A DNA stretch of 64,000 bases from Mycolicibacterium mengxianglii (lineage in GTDB: Bacteria; Actinomycetota; Actinomycetes; Mycobacteriales; Mycobacteriaceae). The notes under the pieces were generated by a model that saw only the letters and a list, made by a program, of their open reading frames with translations, had not been told where the DNA came from and did no database searches. The translations under genes were made by a program, and so were the position numbers. The DNA is taken from NCBI RefSeq assembly GCF_015710575.1, contig NZ_CP065373.1, positions 3,224,001 to 3,288,000 on the forward strand. Reading direction: 5' to 3'. Shown piece after piece: positions 1 to 9,483 of this stretch. Each line of letters begins with the position of its first letter. The stretch's first letter is position 1.

Positions 1-194
1 TCGGTCGATTCACCCACCCCGCGGGCGAACAGCGCGGTCTCCTCGAAGATCGGCAATTCGACGTCGCCGTAACCGGCACGCCGCGCAACGGCGAGCAGAC
101 CGTCGCGCACTGCGACGAACTGCGCCGAATCGGGCGGCAGGTAGTCGGGAATGCCTTTGGGCGCCTTGAACTCGCTCTTCTTTGATTCAGTCAA
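1..194 (-). CDS. hisS: Histidyl-tRNA synthetase, N-terminal part (cut by window edge)
   Basis: Class II aminoacyl-tRNA synthetase that charges tRNA-His in the cytoplasm. Only about 64 N-terminal residues are inside the window. They include [20 protein letters not shown] and [19 protein letters not shown], which match the start of mycobacterial HisS closely. The start is a TTG at 194, the only start that keeps the family N-terminus; an AGGAG sits about a dozen bases upstream, inside the end of the preceding gene. The gap to the upstream hydrolase gene is six bases, so the two are probably co-transcribed. Confidence 0.93.
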   Translation of the reverse strand, partial: MTESKKSEFKAPKGIPDYLPPDSAQFVAVRDGLLAVARRAGYGDVELPIFEETALFARGVGEST

Positions 195-200
195 GGAACG

Positions 201-830
201 TCAGATCTCCTGCAGTTTCGGATTCGACCGGCGGCACGCGCCGATCGTGGTGGACGGGCCGTGACCCGGTAGTACCACGGTGCGGTCGTCGAGCACCATC
301 AGTTTGGTGGCCACCGACCGCAGCTGCTGCTGCTGCTCGGGATCACCGCCGCAGTCATCGCCGACGCCCAGCCCGGTATTCAACAGCGTATCCCCGCTGA
401 ACACCACCGGAACCGGCCCTTCGTCGGTGTCCGCGGTCAGCCGGAACACCACCGACCCCGCGGTGTGGCCCGGCGTGTGATCCACAGCGACGACGATGTC
501 GGCGACGGAGACGTCATCACCGTCATGCACGTCGACGACCATCTCGGGCTGCTCAGCCCCCAACTCGGCCAACAGGCAGCGGTCCGCCGGATGGAGATAG
601 GTGGGAATGTCCCAGGCAACGCCCAGATCGAAAGCCGACGCGGCGTGACTGGCGTGGCCGTGGGTCAGCAACACCGCGGCGGGTGTGAGGCCGTTGGCGG
701 CGAAGAAATACTCCAGGGTCGCCACGGCCTCGTCACCGGGGTCGATGACGAGCGCCGCCGCCCCAGGCCCGTTGGCCACCAGGTAGCAATTGACGTCGCC
801 CGGTCCGGCGGCGAAGCCTGTGATCAGCAC
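201..830 (-). CDS. MBL-fold (glyoxalase II-like) hydrolase with altered metal motif
   Basis: Small metallo-beta-lactamase-fold hydrolase of 209 residues, by position and sequence the counterpart of Rv2581c next to hisS. The fold signatures are LLTHGHASH (about residues 54-62), DHTPGHTAGS and SGDTL, and the C-terminal PGHGPSTTIGA. In glyoxalase II-like enzymes the first signature is HxHxDH; here the aspartate is serine (HGHASH), which removes one ligand of the second metal. The protein is also about 15 residues shorter than the M. tuberculosis homologue as I recall it. It may use one metal or have changed activity. The start is GTG at 830. The substrate is unknown. Confidence 0.85.
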   Translation of the reverse strand: MLITGFAAGPGDVNCYLVANGPGAAALVIDPGDEAVATLEYFFAANGLTPAAVLLTHGHASHAASAFDLGVAWDIPTYLHPADRCLLAELGAEQPEMVVDVHDGDDVSVADIVVAVDHTPGHTAGSVVFRLTADTDEGPVPVVFSGDTLLNTGLGVGDDCGGDPEQQQQLRSVATKLMVLDDRTVVLPGHGPSTTIGACRRSNPKLQEI

Positions 831-958
831 ATCGACCAGTTTCGCACCCCGGGCAGCCCCGCCGGTTCACGCGGGTCGGCACCGGCACACTCGCCGCGAA
901 CTGGCACACTCGGTGGCAACGGTGTGACCACAGCACCAGAAGAGAGAGGTCATCGGCG

Positions 959-1846
959 GTGCCGACGAACGAAGAACGACGTGAGAACGCCAAGCGGAAG
1001 TTGGAGAGGCAATTGCAGCGTCGCGAAGAGCAGGCCAAGAAGCGCCGGACGATGACGATCGTCGGCGGCGCCGCGGCAGCGTTGGTGGTGATCGCGGCCG
1101 TAGTGGCCACGGTCGTCATCACCCGAAACGATTCCGGCAACACCGCCTCGGCGTCCACCAGTGAGTCCACGTCATCGGTGTTCGATGCCCCCACGGCGGC
1201 GCCGGCAGCCACCGGCCAGCTCCCCGAGTTCGCGCCACAGGCCAGCACCGGAGCCGACTGCCAGTACCCGGCAGCTCAGCCGGCGAGCAAGAAGAACACC
1301 CCGCCGCGCACCGGCAAGGTGCCCACCGAGCCCGCAACGGTCAGCGCCAGCATGGCCACCTCACAGGGCAACATCGGCCTGCAATTGGACAACGCCAAGT
1401 CGCCGTGCACGGTGAACAGCTTCGCCAGCCTCGCGCAGCAGGGCTACTTCAACGACACCCCCTGCCACCGCCTGACCACCTCGCCGTCGCTGGCAGTGCT
1501 GCAGTGCGGAGACCCCACCGGGCAGGGCACCGGCGGGCCGGGCTACGAATTCGGCAACGAATACCCCACCGACCAGTACCCGGCCGGCGACCCCGGTTTG
1601 CAGCAGCCGGTGGTCTACCCCCGGGGCACCCTGGCGATGGCCAACGCCGGCCCAGGTACCAACGGCAGCCAGTTCTTCCTCGTGTACAAAGACTCCCAGC
1701 TGCCGCCTCAGTACACCGTGTTCGGCACCATCGACGAGACCGGTCTGGCAACGCTGGACAAGATCGCCGAGGCGGGCATCAACGGTGGCGGTGCGGACGG
1801 TCCCCCGGCGCAAGAAGTGACGATCAAGACGCTCGCGCTGGACTGA
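959..1846 (+). CDS. ppiB: Membrane-anchored cyclophilin-type peptidyl-prolyl isomerase
   Basis: Cyclophilin-family prolyl isomerase of 295 residues that should help fold proteins outside the membrane. A short charged N-terminus rich in Lys/Arg (residues 1-33) is followed by one membrane segment (about 35-56), a Ser/Thr/Pro linker, and a cyclophilin domain (about 125-295) with CHRLTT, QCGDPTGQGTGGPGY and GTLAMANAGPGTNGSQFF. It matches Rv2582 in order and length. The GTG start at 959 gives the N-terminus MPTNEERRENAKRKLERQL, as in the homologue. It is transcribed away from the hydrolase gene; the 128-bp gap between them must hold both promoters. A paralogue follows after seven bases. Confidence 0.92.
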   Translation: MPTNEERRENAKRKLERQLQRREEQAKKRRTMTIVGGAAAALVVIAAVVATVVITRNDSGNTASASTSESTSSVFDAPTAAPAATGQLPEFAPQASTGADCQYPAAQPASKKNTPPRTGKVPTEPATVSASMATSQGNIGLQLDNAKSPCTVNSFASLAQQGYFNDTPCHRLTTSPSLAVLQCGDPTGQGTGGPGYEFGNEYPTDQYPAGDPGLQQPVVYPRGTLAMANAGPGTNGSQFFLVYKDSQLPPQYTVFGTIDETGLATLDKIAEAGINGGGADGPPAQEVTIKTLALD

Positions 1847-1853
1847 TGCGGCG

Positions 1854-2870
1854 ATGACGGTTCCGCCACCCTACGGACCGCCGCCCGGGACGCCATGGCC
1901 GGACAACCCCTACCCGTGGACCGGCCAGGCGACCTATCCTTACCCGGAGCCGCCGAAGCCGACCAATGCGCTGGCCGTCGCATCGATCATCTGCGGGGTG
2001 CTGTTGGCGCCGCTGGGCGTCCTCTTCGGGCACATCTCGCTGGCGCAGATCAAACGATCGGGAGACCAGGGCCGTAACCTCGCGATCGCCGGTCTGATCG
2101 TGAGTTATTCGATGGTGGTGATCACGGTGGTCTCGATCATCGCCGGGACTGCGCTGTACTCCTGGGCAGCCACCGGACTCGAGCGCATCAATGCCTTTTC
2201 GCAGCGACCACCGGTGACAGCGCAGCCGCCGCCACCCAACATGCCTGCGTTCGATCCGCCCGCGGGCCTGGGTACCAACTGCACCTACCCGGCCACCGAC
2301 AAGCCGGCCAGCAAGCCGGCCCGGCCGCCGCGCAGCGGCACGGTCCCGACCGACCCGGCGGCGGTGACGGCCACCATGACCACCAATGACGGCTCGATCG
2401 GCCTGGAGTTGGACAACGCGAAAGCACCCTGCACGGTCAACAGCTTTGTCAGCCTCGCCCAGCAGGGCTATTTCGACGACACCCCCTGTCACCGGTTGAC
2501 GGCCAACAACTCGTTGTCGGTGCTGCAGTGCGGCGATCCGACCGGCACCGGAACCGGCGGCCCCGGTTACAGCTTCGCCAACGAGTACCCCACCAATCAG
2601 TACCCGCCCGGTGACCGCAACCTGTCGAAGACAGTGCTCTATCCGCGCGGCACACTGGCGATGGCCAACGCCGGGGTGGACACCAACGGCAGCCAGTTCT
2701 TCATCGTCTACGCCGATTCCCGGCTGCCACCGACCTACACGGTGTTCGGGTCGGTCGACAAAACAGCACTGGCGACAGTCGATGAGATCGCAGCCCGCGG
2801 GGTGGTCGGCGGCAACGTCGATGGCAGGCCGACGCAGCCGGTCACCATCGAATCGATCCGGTTGGACTAG
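1854..2870 (+). CDS. Second cyclophilin-type isomerase with DUF4190 membrane domain
   Basis: Paralogue of the preceding ppiB, 338 residues. The C-terminal cyclophilin domain (about 165-338) keeps CHRLTA, QCGDPTGTGTGGPGY and GTLAMANAGVDTNGSQFF and is clearly a duplicate. The N-terminus differs: a Pro/Tyr-rich cytoplasmic stretch, then a DUF4190-like pair of membrane helices (about 37-105, TNALAVASIICGVLLAPLGV and LAIAGLIVSYSMVV). The anchor was therefore exchanged while the catalytic domain was copied. It starts seven bases after the first gene, so they form one transcript. M. tuberculosis has one copy at this place as far as I recall. Confidence 0.9.
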   Translation: MTVPPPYGPPPGTPWPDNPYPWTGQATYPYPEPPKPTNALAVASIICGVLLAPLGVLFGHISLAQIKRSGDQGRNLAIAGLIVSYSMVVITVVSIIAGTALYSWAATGLERINAFSQRPPVTAQPPPPNMPAFDPPAGLGTNCTYPATDKPASKPARPPRSGTVPTDPAAVTATMTTNDGSIGLELDNAKAPCTVNSFVSLAQQGYFDDTPCHRLTANNSLSVLQCGDPTGTGTGGPGYSFANEYPTNQYPPGDRNLSKTVLYPRGTLAMANAGVDTNGSQFFIVYADSRLPPTYTVFGSVDKTALATVDEIAARGVVGGNVDGRPTQPVTIESIRLD

Positions 2871-2925
2871 GCGTCTCCGCCGCGCATCCCACACCGGCGC
2901 AAGGGATTCGGTTAGCCTGCTTGGC

Positions 2926-3585
2926 ATGCCGCTGGAAAGCGACCTCTATCCGCCGGTGAAGGCGTTGCTGGAAGGTCAGGGTTACGACGTCAAAGGCGAA
3001 GTCGGGCACTGCGACGTCGTGGCCGTCCGCGGTGACGAACCGCCGGTGATCGTCGAACTCAAACGGGCGTTCAGTCTGGGATTGCTGTTGCAGGGCGTCG
3101 ACCGGTTGACCCTGACGGACACGGTGTATCTGGCGATCGGCCGAATGCCGAAGCAGAGCAAGGAGATCCGGGCACTGTGCCGCCGTCTCGGCGTCGGCCT
3201 GATCGTGGTGACGGGTAAACGCGCCGACGTCGTCGTGGATCCCGCACCATACGCACCGCGCAAGAACACCCGCAAAGTCGGGCGTCTGCTCGGTGAACAC
3301 GCCCGCCGCGTCGGCGATCCCAATCTCGGTGGGTCGTCGACCCGGGTACCGCGGATCACGGCCTACCGGCAAGAAGCCGTGCGCTGCGCCGAACTGCTGA
3401 GCGAGGGCCCGATGCGGCTGGCCGACATGCGCGCCCGCGCGGACGTCCCTAACGCGGCGAAGATCCTGCAGAAGGATTACTACGGCTGGTTCGAACGCGT
3501 CGAACGGGGCACCTACGCATTGTCTCCGGTTGGTCAACGCAGCGTCGCGCGGTACCTCGCTCAGGCCGCCGACGTCACCCGGTAG
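2926..3585 (+). CDS. DUF2161-family protein, PD-(D/E)xK nuclease-like
   Basis: Protein of 219 residues. The N-terminal half ([20 protein letters not shown], then [20 protein letters not shown]) has the E..D...ExK layout of a PD-(D/E)xK nuclease fold, with D33 and E47-L48-K49 as likely catalytic residues. The C-terminal part, with [20 protein letters not shown], looks like a small winged-helix or DNA-binding tail. This agrees with DUF2161 ('putative PD-(D/E)xK phosphodiesterase'). ATG 2926 is chosen because an open frame extends further upstream only through the previous gene. The last 25 bases overlap the end of rel on the other strand. The target is unknown. Confidence 0.8.
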   Translation: MPLESDLYPPVKALLEGQGYDVKGEVGHCDVVAVRGDEPPVIVELKRAFSLGLLLQGVDRLTLTDTVYLAIGRMPKQSKEIRALCRRLGVGLIVVTGKRADVVVDPAPYAPRKNTRKVGRLLGEHARRVGDPNLGGSSTRVPRITAYRQEAVRCAELLSEGPMRLADMRARADVPNAAKILQKDYYGWFERVERGTYALSPVGQRSVARYLAQAADVTR

Positions 3586-5915
3586 ACGTCGTAGACACCC
3601 TCGACGTTGCGCACCACGTTGAGGACATGCCCCAGATGCTTCGGGTCGCCCATCTCGAAGGTGAAGCGGCTGACGGCCACCCGGTCATCGGAGGTGGTGA
3701 CCGACGCCGAGAGGATGTTCACCTTCTCGTCGGCCAGCACCCGCGTGACATCCGAGAGCAGTCGGTGCCGATCGAGTGCCTCGACCTGAATCGCCACCAG
3801 GAACACCGAACTCGGCCCCGGCGCCCATTCGACGTCGATGATTCGCTCGGACTGGTCCTGCAGCGACGCGGCGTTGGTGCAGTCGGTGCGGTGCACGCTG
3901 ACCCCGCCACCGCGGGTCACGAACCCCATGATGGCGTCACCGGGAACCGGCGTGCAGCACTTGGCGAGCTTGCTCAGCACGCCCGGGGCCCCCGGTACCG
4001 AGATACCGACGTCATCGCTGCTGCGTTGGCGTATCGGCACATTCGACGGAGTGGACCGCTCGGCGATCTCGTCCTCGGCGTCGTCGGCGCCCCCGAGTTG
4101 GGCGATCAGCCGCTGCACCACGTGGCGGGCCGAGATGTGCCCCTCGCCGACGGCGGTGTAGAGCGCCGACAGGTCGGCGTACCGCAACTCCCGGGCCAGG
4201 GCGCCCATCGAGTCGGCATTCATCAAGCGCTGCAAGGGAAGTCCGCCGCGGCGCACTTCCCGGGCGATGGCGTCTTTACCGGACTCCAGCGCCTCTTCGC
4301 GACGCTCCTTGGCGAACCATTGGCGAATCTTGGCCTTGGCACGGGGTGACACCACGAACGTCTGCCAGTCCCGCGACGGGCCCGCGTTGGGTGCCTTGGA
4401 GGTGAAGACCTCCACCACTTCACCGTTTTCGAGCTTGCGTTCCAGCGCGACGAGGCGACCGTTGACACGTGCCCCGATACAGCGGTGCCCGACCTCGGTG
4501 TGCACGGCGTAGGCGAAGTCCACCGGCGTCGATCCCGTCGGCAGGGTGATGACGTCCCCCTTGGGGGTGAAGACGAAGATCTCCTGCACTGCGAGGTCGT
4601 AACGCAGCGACTCGAGGAACTCCCCCGGGTCGGCAGCTTCCCGCTGCCAGTCCAGGAGCTGGCGCATCCAGGCCATGTCGTCGAGCTCAGCCGCAGCGTG
4701 GCCCGACGGAATGCCGTTGCGGCCCTTGACTTCTTTGTAACGCCAGTGTGCGGCGATACCGTACTCGGCGGTGCGGTGCATGTCCCGGGTACGGATCTGC
4801 ACCTCCAGAGGTTTACCTTCCGGGCCGATCACGGTGGTGTGCAGCGACTGGTAGACGCCGAACCGCGGTTGAGCGATGTAATCCTTGAAGCGACCGGCCA
4901 TCGGCTGCCACAGCGAGTGCACGGTGCCCACGGCGGCATAACAGTCACGGATCTCGTCGCACAGGATCCGCACGCCCACCAGGTCGTGGATGTCGTCGAA
5001 GTCGCGACCCTTGACGATCATCTTCTGATAGATCGACCAGTAGTGCTTGGGACGGCCCTCGACGGTGGCACTGATCCGTGAAGCGTTCAGTGTGGCAATG
5101 ATTTCGGCCCGCACCTTCGCCAGATAGGTATCGCGCGACGGCGCCCGGTCCGCGACGAGGCGGACGATTTCCTCGTACCTCTTGGGATGCAGGATCGCAA
5201 AGGACAGGTCTTCGAGCTCCCACTTGACGGTGGCCATGCCCAGGCGATGCGCCAGTGGCGCAATGACTTCCAGCGTCTCTCTGGCCTTGCGGGCCTGCTT
5301 CTCCGGAGGCAGGAAACGCATGGTCCGCATGTTGTGCAGGCGGTCGGCGACCTTGATCACCAGCACCCGCGGATCACGGGCCATCGCAATGATCATCTTG
5401 CGGATGGTCTCGCCCTCGGCGGCGGTGCCCAGCACCACCCGGTCGAGTTTGGTCACCCCGTCGACGAGGTGACCGACCTCTTCGCCGAAATCGGCAGTCA
5501 GCGCTTCGAGTGTGTAGCCGGTGTCCTCCACCGTGTCGTGCAGCAACGCCGCCACCAGCGTGGTGGTGTCCATCCCCAGCTCGGCGAGGATGTTGGCGAC
5601 GGCAAGCGGATGGGTGATGTAGGGATCACCGGACCGGCGCAGTTGCGTGGCATGGCGCTCCTCGGCCACCGCGTACGCGCGCTGCAGGATCGCGAGGTCG
5701 GCCTTCGGGTAGATCTCCCGGTGGACGGCTACCAGCGGCTCGAGAACAGGGTTCAGTGCACTGCGCTGGGCGGTCATCCGCCGGGCGAGCCGGGCGCGAA
5801 CCCGGCGCGAGGCGCTGCTGGAGGCCTTGGGCGTCTCCACCCGCGGCTCAGCGGACGGAACCGTTTGACCTGCGGGAGCCGCCGGTGAAGCCACTGTCGA
5901 CTGCTCGTCGGGCAC
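3561..5915 (-). CDS. rel: Bifunctional (p)ppGpp synthetase/hydrolase
   Basis: Long RSH enzyme of about 784 residues that makes and degrades (p)ppGpp and so controls the stringent response. The N-terminal HD hydrolase domain has [13 protein letters not shown] (about 122-136). The synthetase domain has [21 protein letters not shown] and [14 protein letters not shown] domain follows ([20 protein letters not shown]), and an ACT domain ends the protein ([20 protein letters not shown]). Length and sequence match mycobacterial Rel nearly throughout. The start is placed at GTG 5915: an AGGAGG (5929-5924) lies eight bases before it, whereas GTG 5924 overlaps that motif. It follows apt on the same strand, as in other mycobacteria. 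Confidence 0.97.
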   Translation of the reverse strand: MPDEQSTVASPAAPAGQTVPSAEPRVETPKASSSASRRVRARLARRMTAQRSALNPVLEPLVAVHREIYPKADLAILQRAYAVAEERHATQLRRSGDPYITHPLAVANILAELGMDTTTLVAALLHDTVEDTGYTLEALTADFGEEVGHLVDGVTKLDRVVLGTAAEGETIRKMIIAMARDPRVLVIKVADRLHNMRTMRFLPPEKQARKARETLEVIAPLAHRLGMATVKWELEDLSFAILHPKRYEEIVRLVADRAPSRDTYLAKVRAEIIATLNASRISATVEGRPKHYWSIYQKMIVKGRDFDDIHDLVGVRILCDEIRDCYAAVGTVHSLWQPMAGRFKDYIAQPRFGVYQSLHTTVIGPEGKPLEVQIRTRDMHRTAEYGIAAHWRYKEVKGRNGIPSGHAAAELDDMAWMRQLLDWQREAADPGEFLESLRYDLAVQEIFVFTPKGDVITLPTGSTPVDFAYAVHTEVGHRCIGARVNGRLVALERKLENGEVVEVFTSKAPNAGPSRDWQTFVVSPRAKAKIRQWFAKERREEALESGKDAIAREVRRGGLPLQRLMNADSMGALARELRYADLSALYTAVGEGHISARHVVQRLIAQLGGADDAEDEIAERSTPSNVPIRQRSSDDVGISVPGAPGVLSKLAKCCTPVPGDAIMGFVTRGGGVSVHRTDCTNAASLQDQSERIIDVEWAPGPSSVFLVAIQVEALDRHRLLSDVTRVLADEKVNILSASVTTSDDRVAVSRFTFEMGDPKHLGHVLNVVRNVEGVYDVYRVTSAA

Positions 5916-5999
5916 GCCTGCCACCTCCTGTTGCCGCGGTGTTCACGGACCTCTCACCGAGGGTATCTCGTGCCCGCCGTCCCCAGCGGACGGACGGGT

Positions 6000-6524
6000 T
6001 CAGACGGTGTGCAGGCTGGTGACCGTCAGCGGTGCCATCCGCTCCCGCCCGCCGAGGTCGGACAGTTCGAGGACCACCGCCGAGAGCGATACCGTCGCGC
6101 CGCTGTCGGTCAGCAGGCGGTGTGCCGCGGCCATCGTCCCGCCCGTGGCCAGTACGTCGTCGAGGAGAACGACTTTGCGGCCGGCCAGTTCGATGCCGTC
6201 GGCGGGGATCTCCAGCACCGCGGTGCCGTACTCGAGGATGTATTCCTCGCGCAGTACCGGCGGCGGCAGCTTGCCGCCCTTACGGATCGCCAGCACCCCG
6301 GTGCCGAGCCGGGTCGCGACGGCCGCACCGAGCAGGAAGCCGCGCGCGTCGATACCCGCTACCAGGTCCGCTCCCTCGGCGAGTTCGGCGAGCGCCTCGG
6401 TCACCGCGGCCAGTCCGTCGCGGTCGGCGAGCAGCGGCGTGAGGTCTTTGAACTGGATCCCGGGTTCGGGGAAGTCCGCAACCTCACGCACCAGCGACTC
6501 AATGATGCGAGATACCGCGCTCAT
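6000..6524 (-). CDS. apt: Adenine phosphoribosyltransferase
   Basis: Purine salvage enzyme, adenine + PRPP to AMP + pyrophosphate, 174 residues, cytoplasmic. It shows [20 protein letters not shown] near the N-terminus, [15 protein letters not shown], and the PRPP-binding motif [14 protein letters not shown]. An open frame reaches upstream to 6695, but family length and the conserved start [20 protein letters not shown] set the ATG at 6524, with a GGGAGA a few bases ahead. It lies between the lipoprotein gene and rel in a leftward run, an arrangement kept from M. tuberculosis (Rv2585c-Rv2584c-Rv2583c). Confidence 0.95.
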   Translation of the reverse strand: MSAVSRIIESLVREVADFPEPGIQFKDLTPLLADRDGLAAVTEALAELAEGADLVAGIDARGFLLGAAVATRLGTGVLAIRKGGKLPPPVLREEYILEYGTAVLEIPADGIELAGRKVVLLDDVLATGGTMAAAHRLLTDSGATVSLSAVVLELSDLGGRERMAPLTVTSLHTV

Positions 6525-6556
6525 CTGAACTCTCCCTTGCCGCGGGGCCATCCCGC

Positions 6557-8218
6557 TCAATTGTTCAAAACCCAGCGATCCATGTTCCAGCCCGCACCCC
6601 ACCTCGTCGGGTTGCTGCTGACGGCCGCCATGTCCTTCGACACCAGCAGGGTCCGCTGCTGGCGGTACAGCGGCAGCGTCGGCATGTCGGCCCACAGAAT
6701 CGGGGCGCCCTCACCGTAGAGGCGGGCCTGTTCCCGGGGATCCAGGGTGACGGCCAGCGCGCTGATGATCCCGTCGATCTGGCCGTTGAAGTACCGCGAC
6801 AGGTTGTCCCCGTTGCCACCGAACAGGGTGTACGCGTCCACGGCCGAGGAGCCCGACGACCCGCTGCCCGTCGCTCCCCCGGTGCTGGCGATCAGCACGT
6901 CGATCTGGCCGTCGCGCAGGGCCTGTGGTCCCGCCATATCCGAGGACGCGTCGTTGACGGTGATGCCCGCCGGCTTGCAGGCCTGGGCAATGGCACCGAC
7001 GGTGGCCGCCAGGCGCGCGTTCGGGGTCTGGTAGCCGATCCGCACCGTCAGCGGCTGGTTCTCCAGGATGTCGCGGGCCGCCGCTGGATTCGACGCCATG
7101 AACGGTCCGGCCTCAGGCACGTTCTCGGTCTGCGCCAGCGTGTCTTCACTGGCCGGGTTCAACCGGGCGTTGGAGACGGGCACCTGGGCATTGCGCGCAA
7201 TGACGTCCCGCGGGGTGCACTGTGCCAGCGCGCGCCGCTCCGGAGTCTGCGACAACGGGCCCTGGGGCGCGAAGATCATCTGCTCGATGCCTGTGGACGG
7301 CGACTCCACCCGGGTGTAGTTGTCGGGGGTGGTCAGGGTGCCCGACGAACCGGTGGCGACATCGACCACCTCGACGGTGCCGTCGTTGACCCGGTCCTGG
7401 ACGTAGAGCCCGCGCTGCCAGACGGTGATCCGGGGGGTCACGGGGGCCGCGCCCCACCACCGGTCGTTGGCGACGAGCACCACCGCACCGTCGTCGGTCA
7501 CAGAGTCGATCTTGTAAGGCCCCGACGACGGGAACCGGGCGACGTCGATACCGGGCTCCAGATTCCATCCGGTGTTCCACACCCGCGCGATCTGTTCGAC
7601 GACGGGCAGGTCATTGGTTTGCAGTGCCCGGGTCACGCCGCCCTGTCCGAGGCCGAGTTCATCGGCGATGACGTGGGACGGCATCAGAGATGTCGCGCTG
7701 AACAGCTGGCCGTAGTCGGCGAACGCCCGGTCGATGGCGAAGGAGACCCGGGCCTTCTTCTGGCCGGGCTCACAGTCGATATTGCCGATGTCGATGTAAC
7801 CGGCGCGACTCGCGGCGTCGAATTGCGGGATCCTGCCCGACTGTGCCAGCCAGGTGAGCACCATGTCGTCGCAGGTGATTGGCACGCCGTCGGAGTACAC
7901 CGCGTTATCGGCGATCTGGTAGTCCAGCACCAGCGGTTCCCGGCCCACGACGGCAATGGAGCCGAAGTCGTGGTCGGCCACCACCTGACCGTCAGGACCG
8001 CGATAGCCGAAGCCGGTGAGCACCCGGGCGAAAGCCTGCGCACCCCCGGACGCCGCGCCGATGACGGTGTTGGTGTTGTAGCTGACCAGCGACCCGTCGA
8101 CGGCGTAGTCCACCTCGTCGCCGGTACCGCTGCCGCAACCGGCCAGCGTGAGCGAACCCACCAGCACCGTGACCGCCGTCATCACGCCAGCCGCAAAGCG
8201 CCGGGACCTCACACGCAT
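6557..8218 (-). CDS. Lipoprotein, oligopeptide-type ABC substrate-binding protein
   Basis: Exported lipoprotein of 553 residues related to family 5 solute-binding proteins (OppA/DppA type), the counterpart of Rv2585c. A basic N-terminus and hydrophobic stretch (residues 8-27) end in the lipobox LAGC with Cys28 as the lipid attachment site. The long body with [35 protein letters not shown] and the C-terminal [15 protein letters not shown] fits the binding-protein fold. No permease or ATPase gene is adjacent. It sits four bases after secF, so it shares the Sec operon; it may serve another permease or have a non-transport role. Confidence 0.88.
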   Translation of the reverse strand: MRVRSRRFAAGVMTAVTVLVGSLTLAGCGSGTGDEVDYAVDGSLVSYNTNTVIGAASGGAQAFARVLTGFGYRGPDGQVVADHDFGSIAVVGREPLVLDYQIADNAVYSDGVPITCDDMVLTWLAQSGRIPQFDAASRAGYIDIGNIDCEPGQKKARVSFAIDRAFADYGQLFSATSLMPSHVIADELGLGQGGVTRALQTNDLPVVEQIARVWNTGWNLEPGIDVARFPSSGPYKIDSVTDDGAVVLVANDRWWGAAPVTPRITVWQRGLYVQDRVNDGTVEVVDVATGSSGTLTTPDNYTRVESPSTGIEQMIFAPQGPLSQTPERRALAQCTPRDVIARNAQVPVSNARLNPASEDTLAQTENVPEAGPFMASNPAAARDILENQPLTVRIGYQTPNARLAATVGAIAQACKPAGITVNDASSDMAGPQALRDGQIDVLIASTGGATGSGSSGSSAVDAYTLFGGNGDNLSRYFNGQIDGIISALAVTLDPREQARLYGEGAPILWADMPTLPLYRQQRTLLVSKDMAAVSSNPTRWGAGWNMDRWVLNN

Positions 8219-8222
8219 GTGA

Positions 8223-9479
8223 TTAGCTCCGTCGAGGGCTGCGCTTGCCCGTCGGACGTCCGGTCGAGTTACGGGTGGGTCGCGACGGGCGTGCCTCGGG
8301 GCTGGGCTTGTCTGTCGCGGTGGTCACCCCCGCCGAGACAGTTGCCGGTGCCGGCTCGTCGACGGTTGCTTCACCCTCGCCGGCATCGATGCTCTCGGTG
8401 TCACTGACCGAGCCGGAGGCCGCCCGCTTCCGGCGATTCATCACCTTGCGGTTGTGCGCGCGGACCTGCTCGGTGCGCTCGCGCAGGGTGACCAACAGCG
8501 GCGTGGCGAAGTAGATCGACGAGTAGGTGCCGACGACGACGCCGACCAGCTGCACCAGCGCCAGGTCCTGCAGGGTGCCCACACCCAACAGCCACACCGC
8601 GATCACCATCAGCGCGACGATCGGCAGCACCGAGATGAGGCTGGTGTTGATCGAGCGCATGAAGGTCTGGTTGATGGCCAGGTTCGCCTGCTCGGCGAAC
8701 GTGCGACGGGTGGTGTGCTCGAAGCCGTGGACGTTCTCCTCGACCTTGTCGAAGACGATGACGGTGTCATACAGCGAGAAGCCCAGGATGGTCAGCCAGC
8801 CGATGACGGTCGCCGGGGTGACTTCGAAGCCGACGAGGGCGTACACCCCCGCGGTGACCACCAGGTCGAACACCAGCGTCGTGAGCGCCGCTACGGCCAT
8901 GTACCGCTCGTAGCGGATGGTGATGTACACCGCGACCAGGGCGAGGAACACCACCAGGGCGATCAGGGCCTTCTTGGTGATCTGACCGCCCCAGGTCTCC
9001 GACACCGCCGAGTCGCTGATCGCCTGCGGGCTGGGCTGCCCGTCGGCGCCGACCGGCTGGAACTCGTCGAACAGCGCCTGCCGCAGGTCGGCGGTCTCCT
9101 GGTTGTCCAGTGTCTCCGAGCGGATCTGCACCGTGGCCGAGGGCCCGTTGCCGACGATCACGACGGCCTCCGGGTCGGTGCCCAGAGTGTTGTGGAACAC
9201 CGTCTCGACCTGCTCGGTGGTGGCGTCGCCGCGCGGCATCGAGACCTTGGTTCCGCCCTCGAAGTCGATGCCGAAGGTGAAGCCCTTGATCAGGATCGCG
9301 CCGATGGCGATCAGCGTGATCACACCGCTGATCGCGTACCACATCTTGCGCTTGCCGACGACCTCGAACGCTCCGGTGCCGGTGTAGAGCCGGACGAAGA
9401 AGCTGTGCTTCGGGGGCTGCCCACCGGTGGTTTTCGCGGGCTCGAGGTCAGTGTTGTTCTCGAGGTTCTTGTCAACCAT
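8223..9479 (-). CDS. secF: Protein translocase subunit SecF
   Basis: RND-type membrane subunit that, with SecD, uses the proton gradient to help pull exported proteins through SecYEG. 418 residues: a cytoplasmic N-terminus, a first membrane helix (about 45-65), the FTFGIDFEGGTKVSMP segment, a P1-like extracytoplasmic domain, then five helices with YDTVIVFDKVEEN and ANLAINQTFMRSINTS, the SecF signature motifs. The Ser/Thr/Arg-rich C-terminal tail (about 345-418) is low complexity. It begins four bases after the secD stop codon, in the usual secD-secF order. Confidence 0.96.
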   Translation of the reverse strand: MVDKNLENNTDLEPAKTTGGQPPKHSFFVRLYTGTGAFEVVGKRKMWYAISGVITLIAIGAILIKGFTFGIDFEGGTKVSMPRGDATTEQVETVFHNTLGTDPEAVVIVGNGPSATVQIRSETLDNQETADLRQALFDEFQPVGADGQPSPQAISDSAVSETWGGQITKKALIALVVFLALVAVYITIRYERYMAVAALTTLVFDLVVTAGVYALVGFEVTPATVIGWLTILGFSLYDTVIVFDKVEENVHGFEHTTRRTFAEQANLAINQTFMRSINTSLISVLPIVALMVIAVWLLGVGTLQDLALVQLVGVVVGTYSSIYFATPLLVTLRERTEQVRAHNRKVMNRRKRAASGSVSDTESIDAGEGEATVDEPAPATVSAGVTTATDKPSPEARPSRPTRNSTGRPTGKRSPRRS

Positions 9480-9483
9480 TGCC

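Noticed and set aside
1824..2927. 367-codon open frame on the minus strand over the second cyclophilin gene
   Set aside because: It mirrors the third-position GC bias of the real gene, is rich in Arg/Gly/Asp without any family pattern, and has no own ribosome site.
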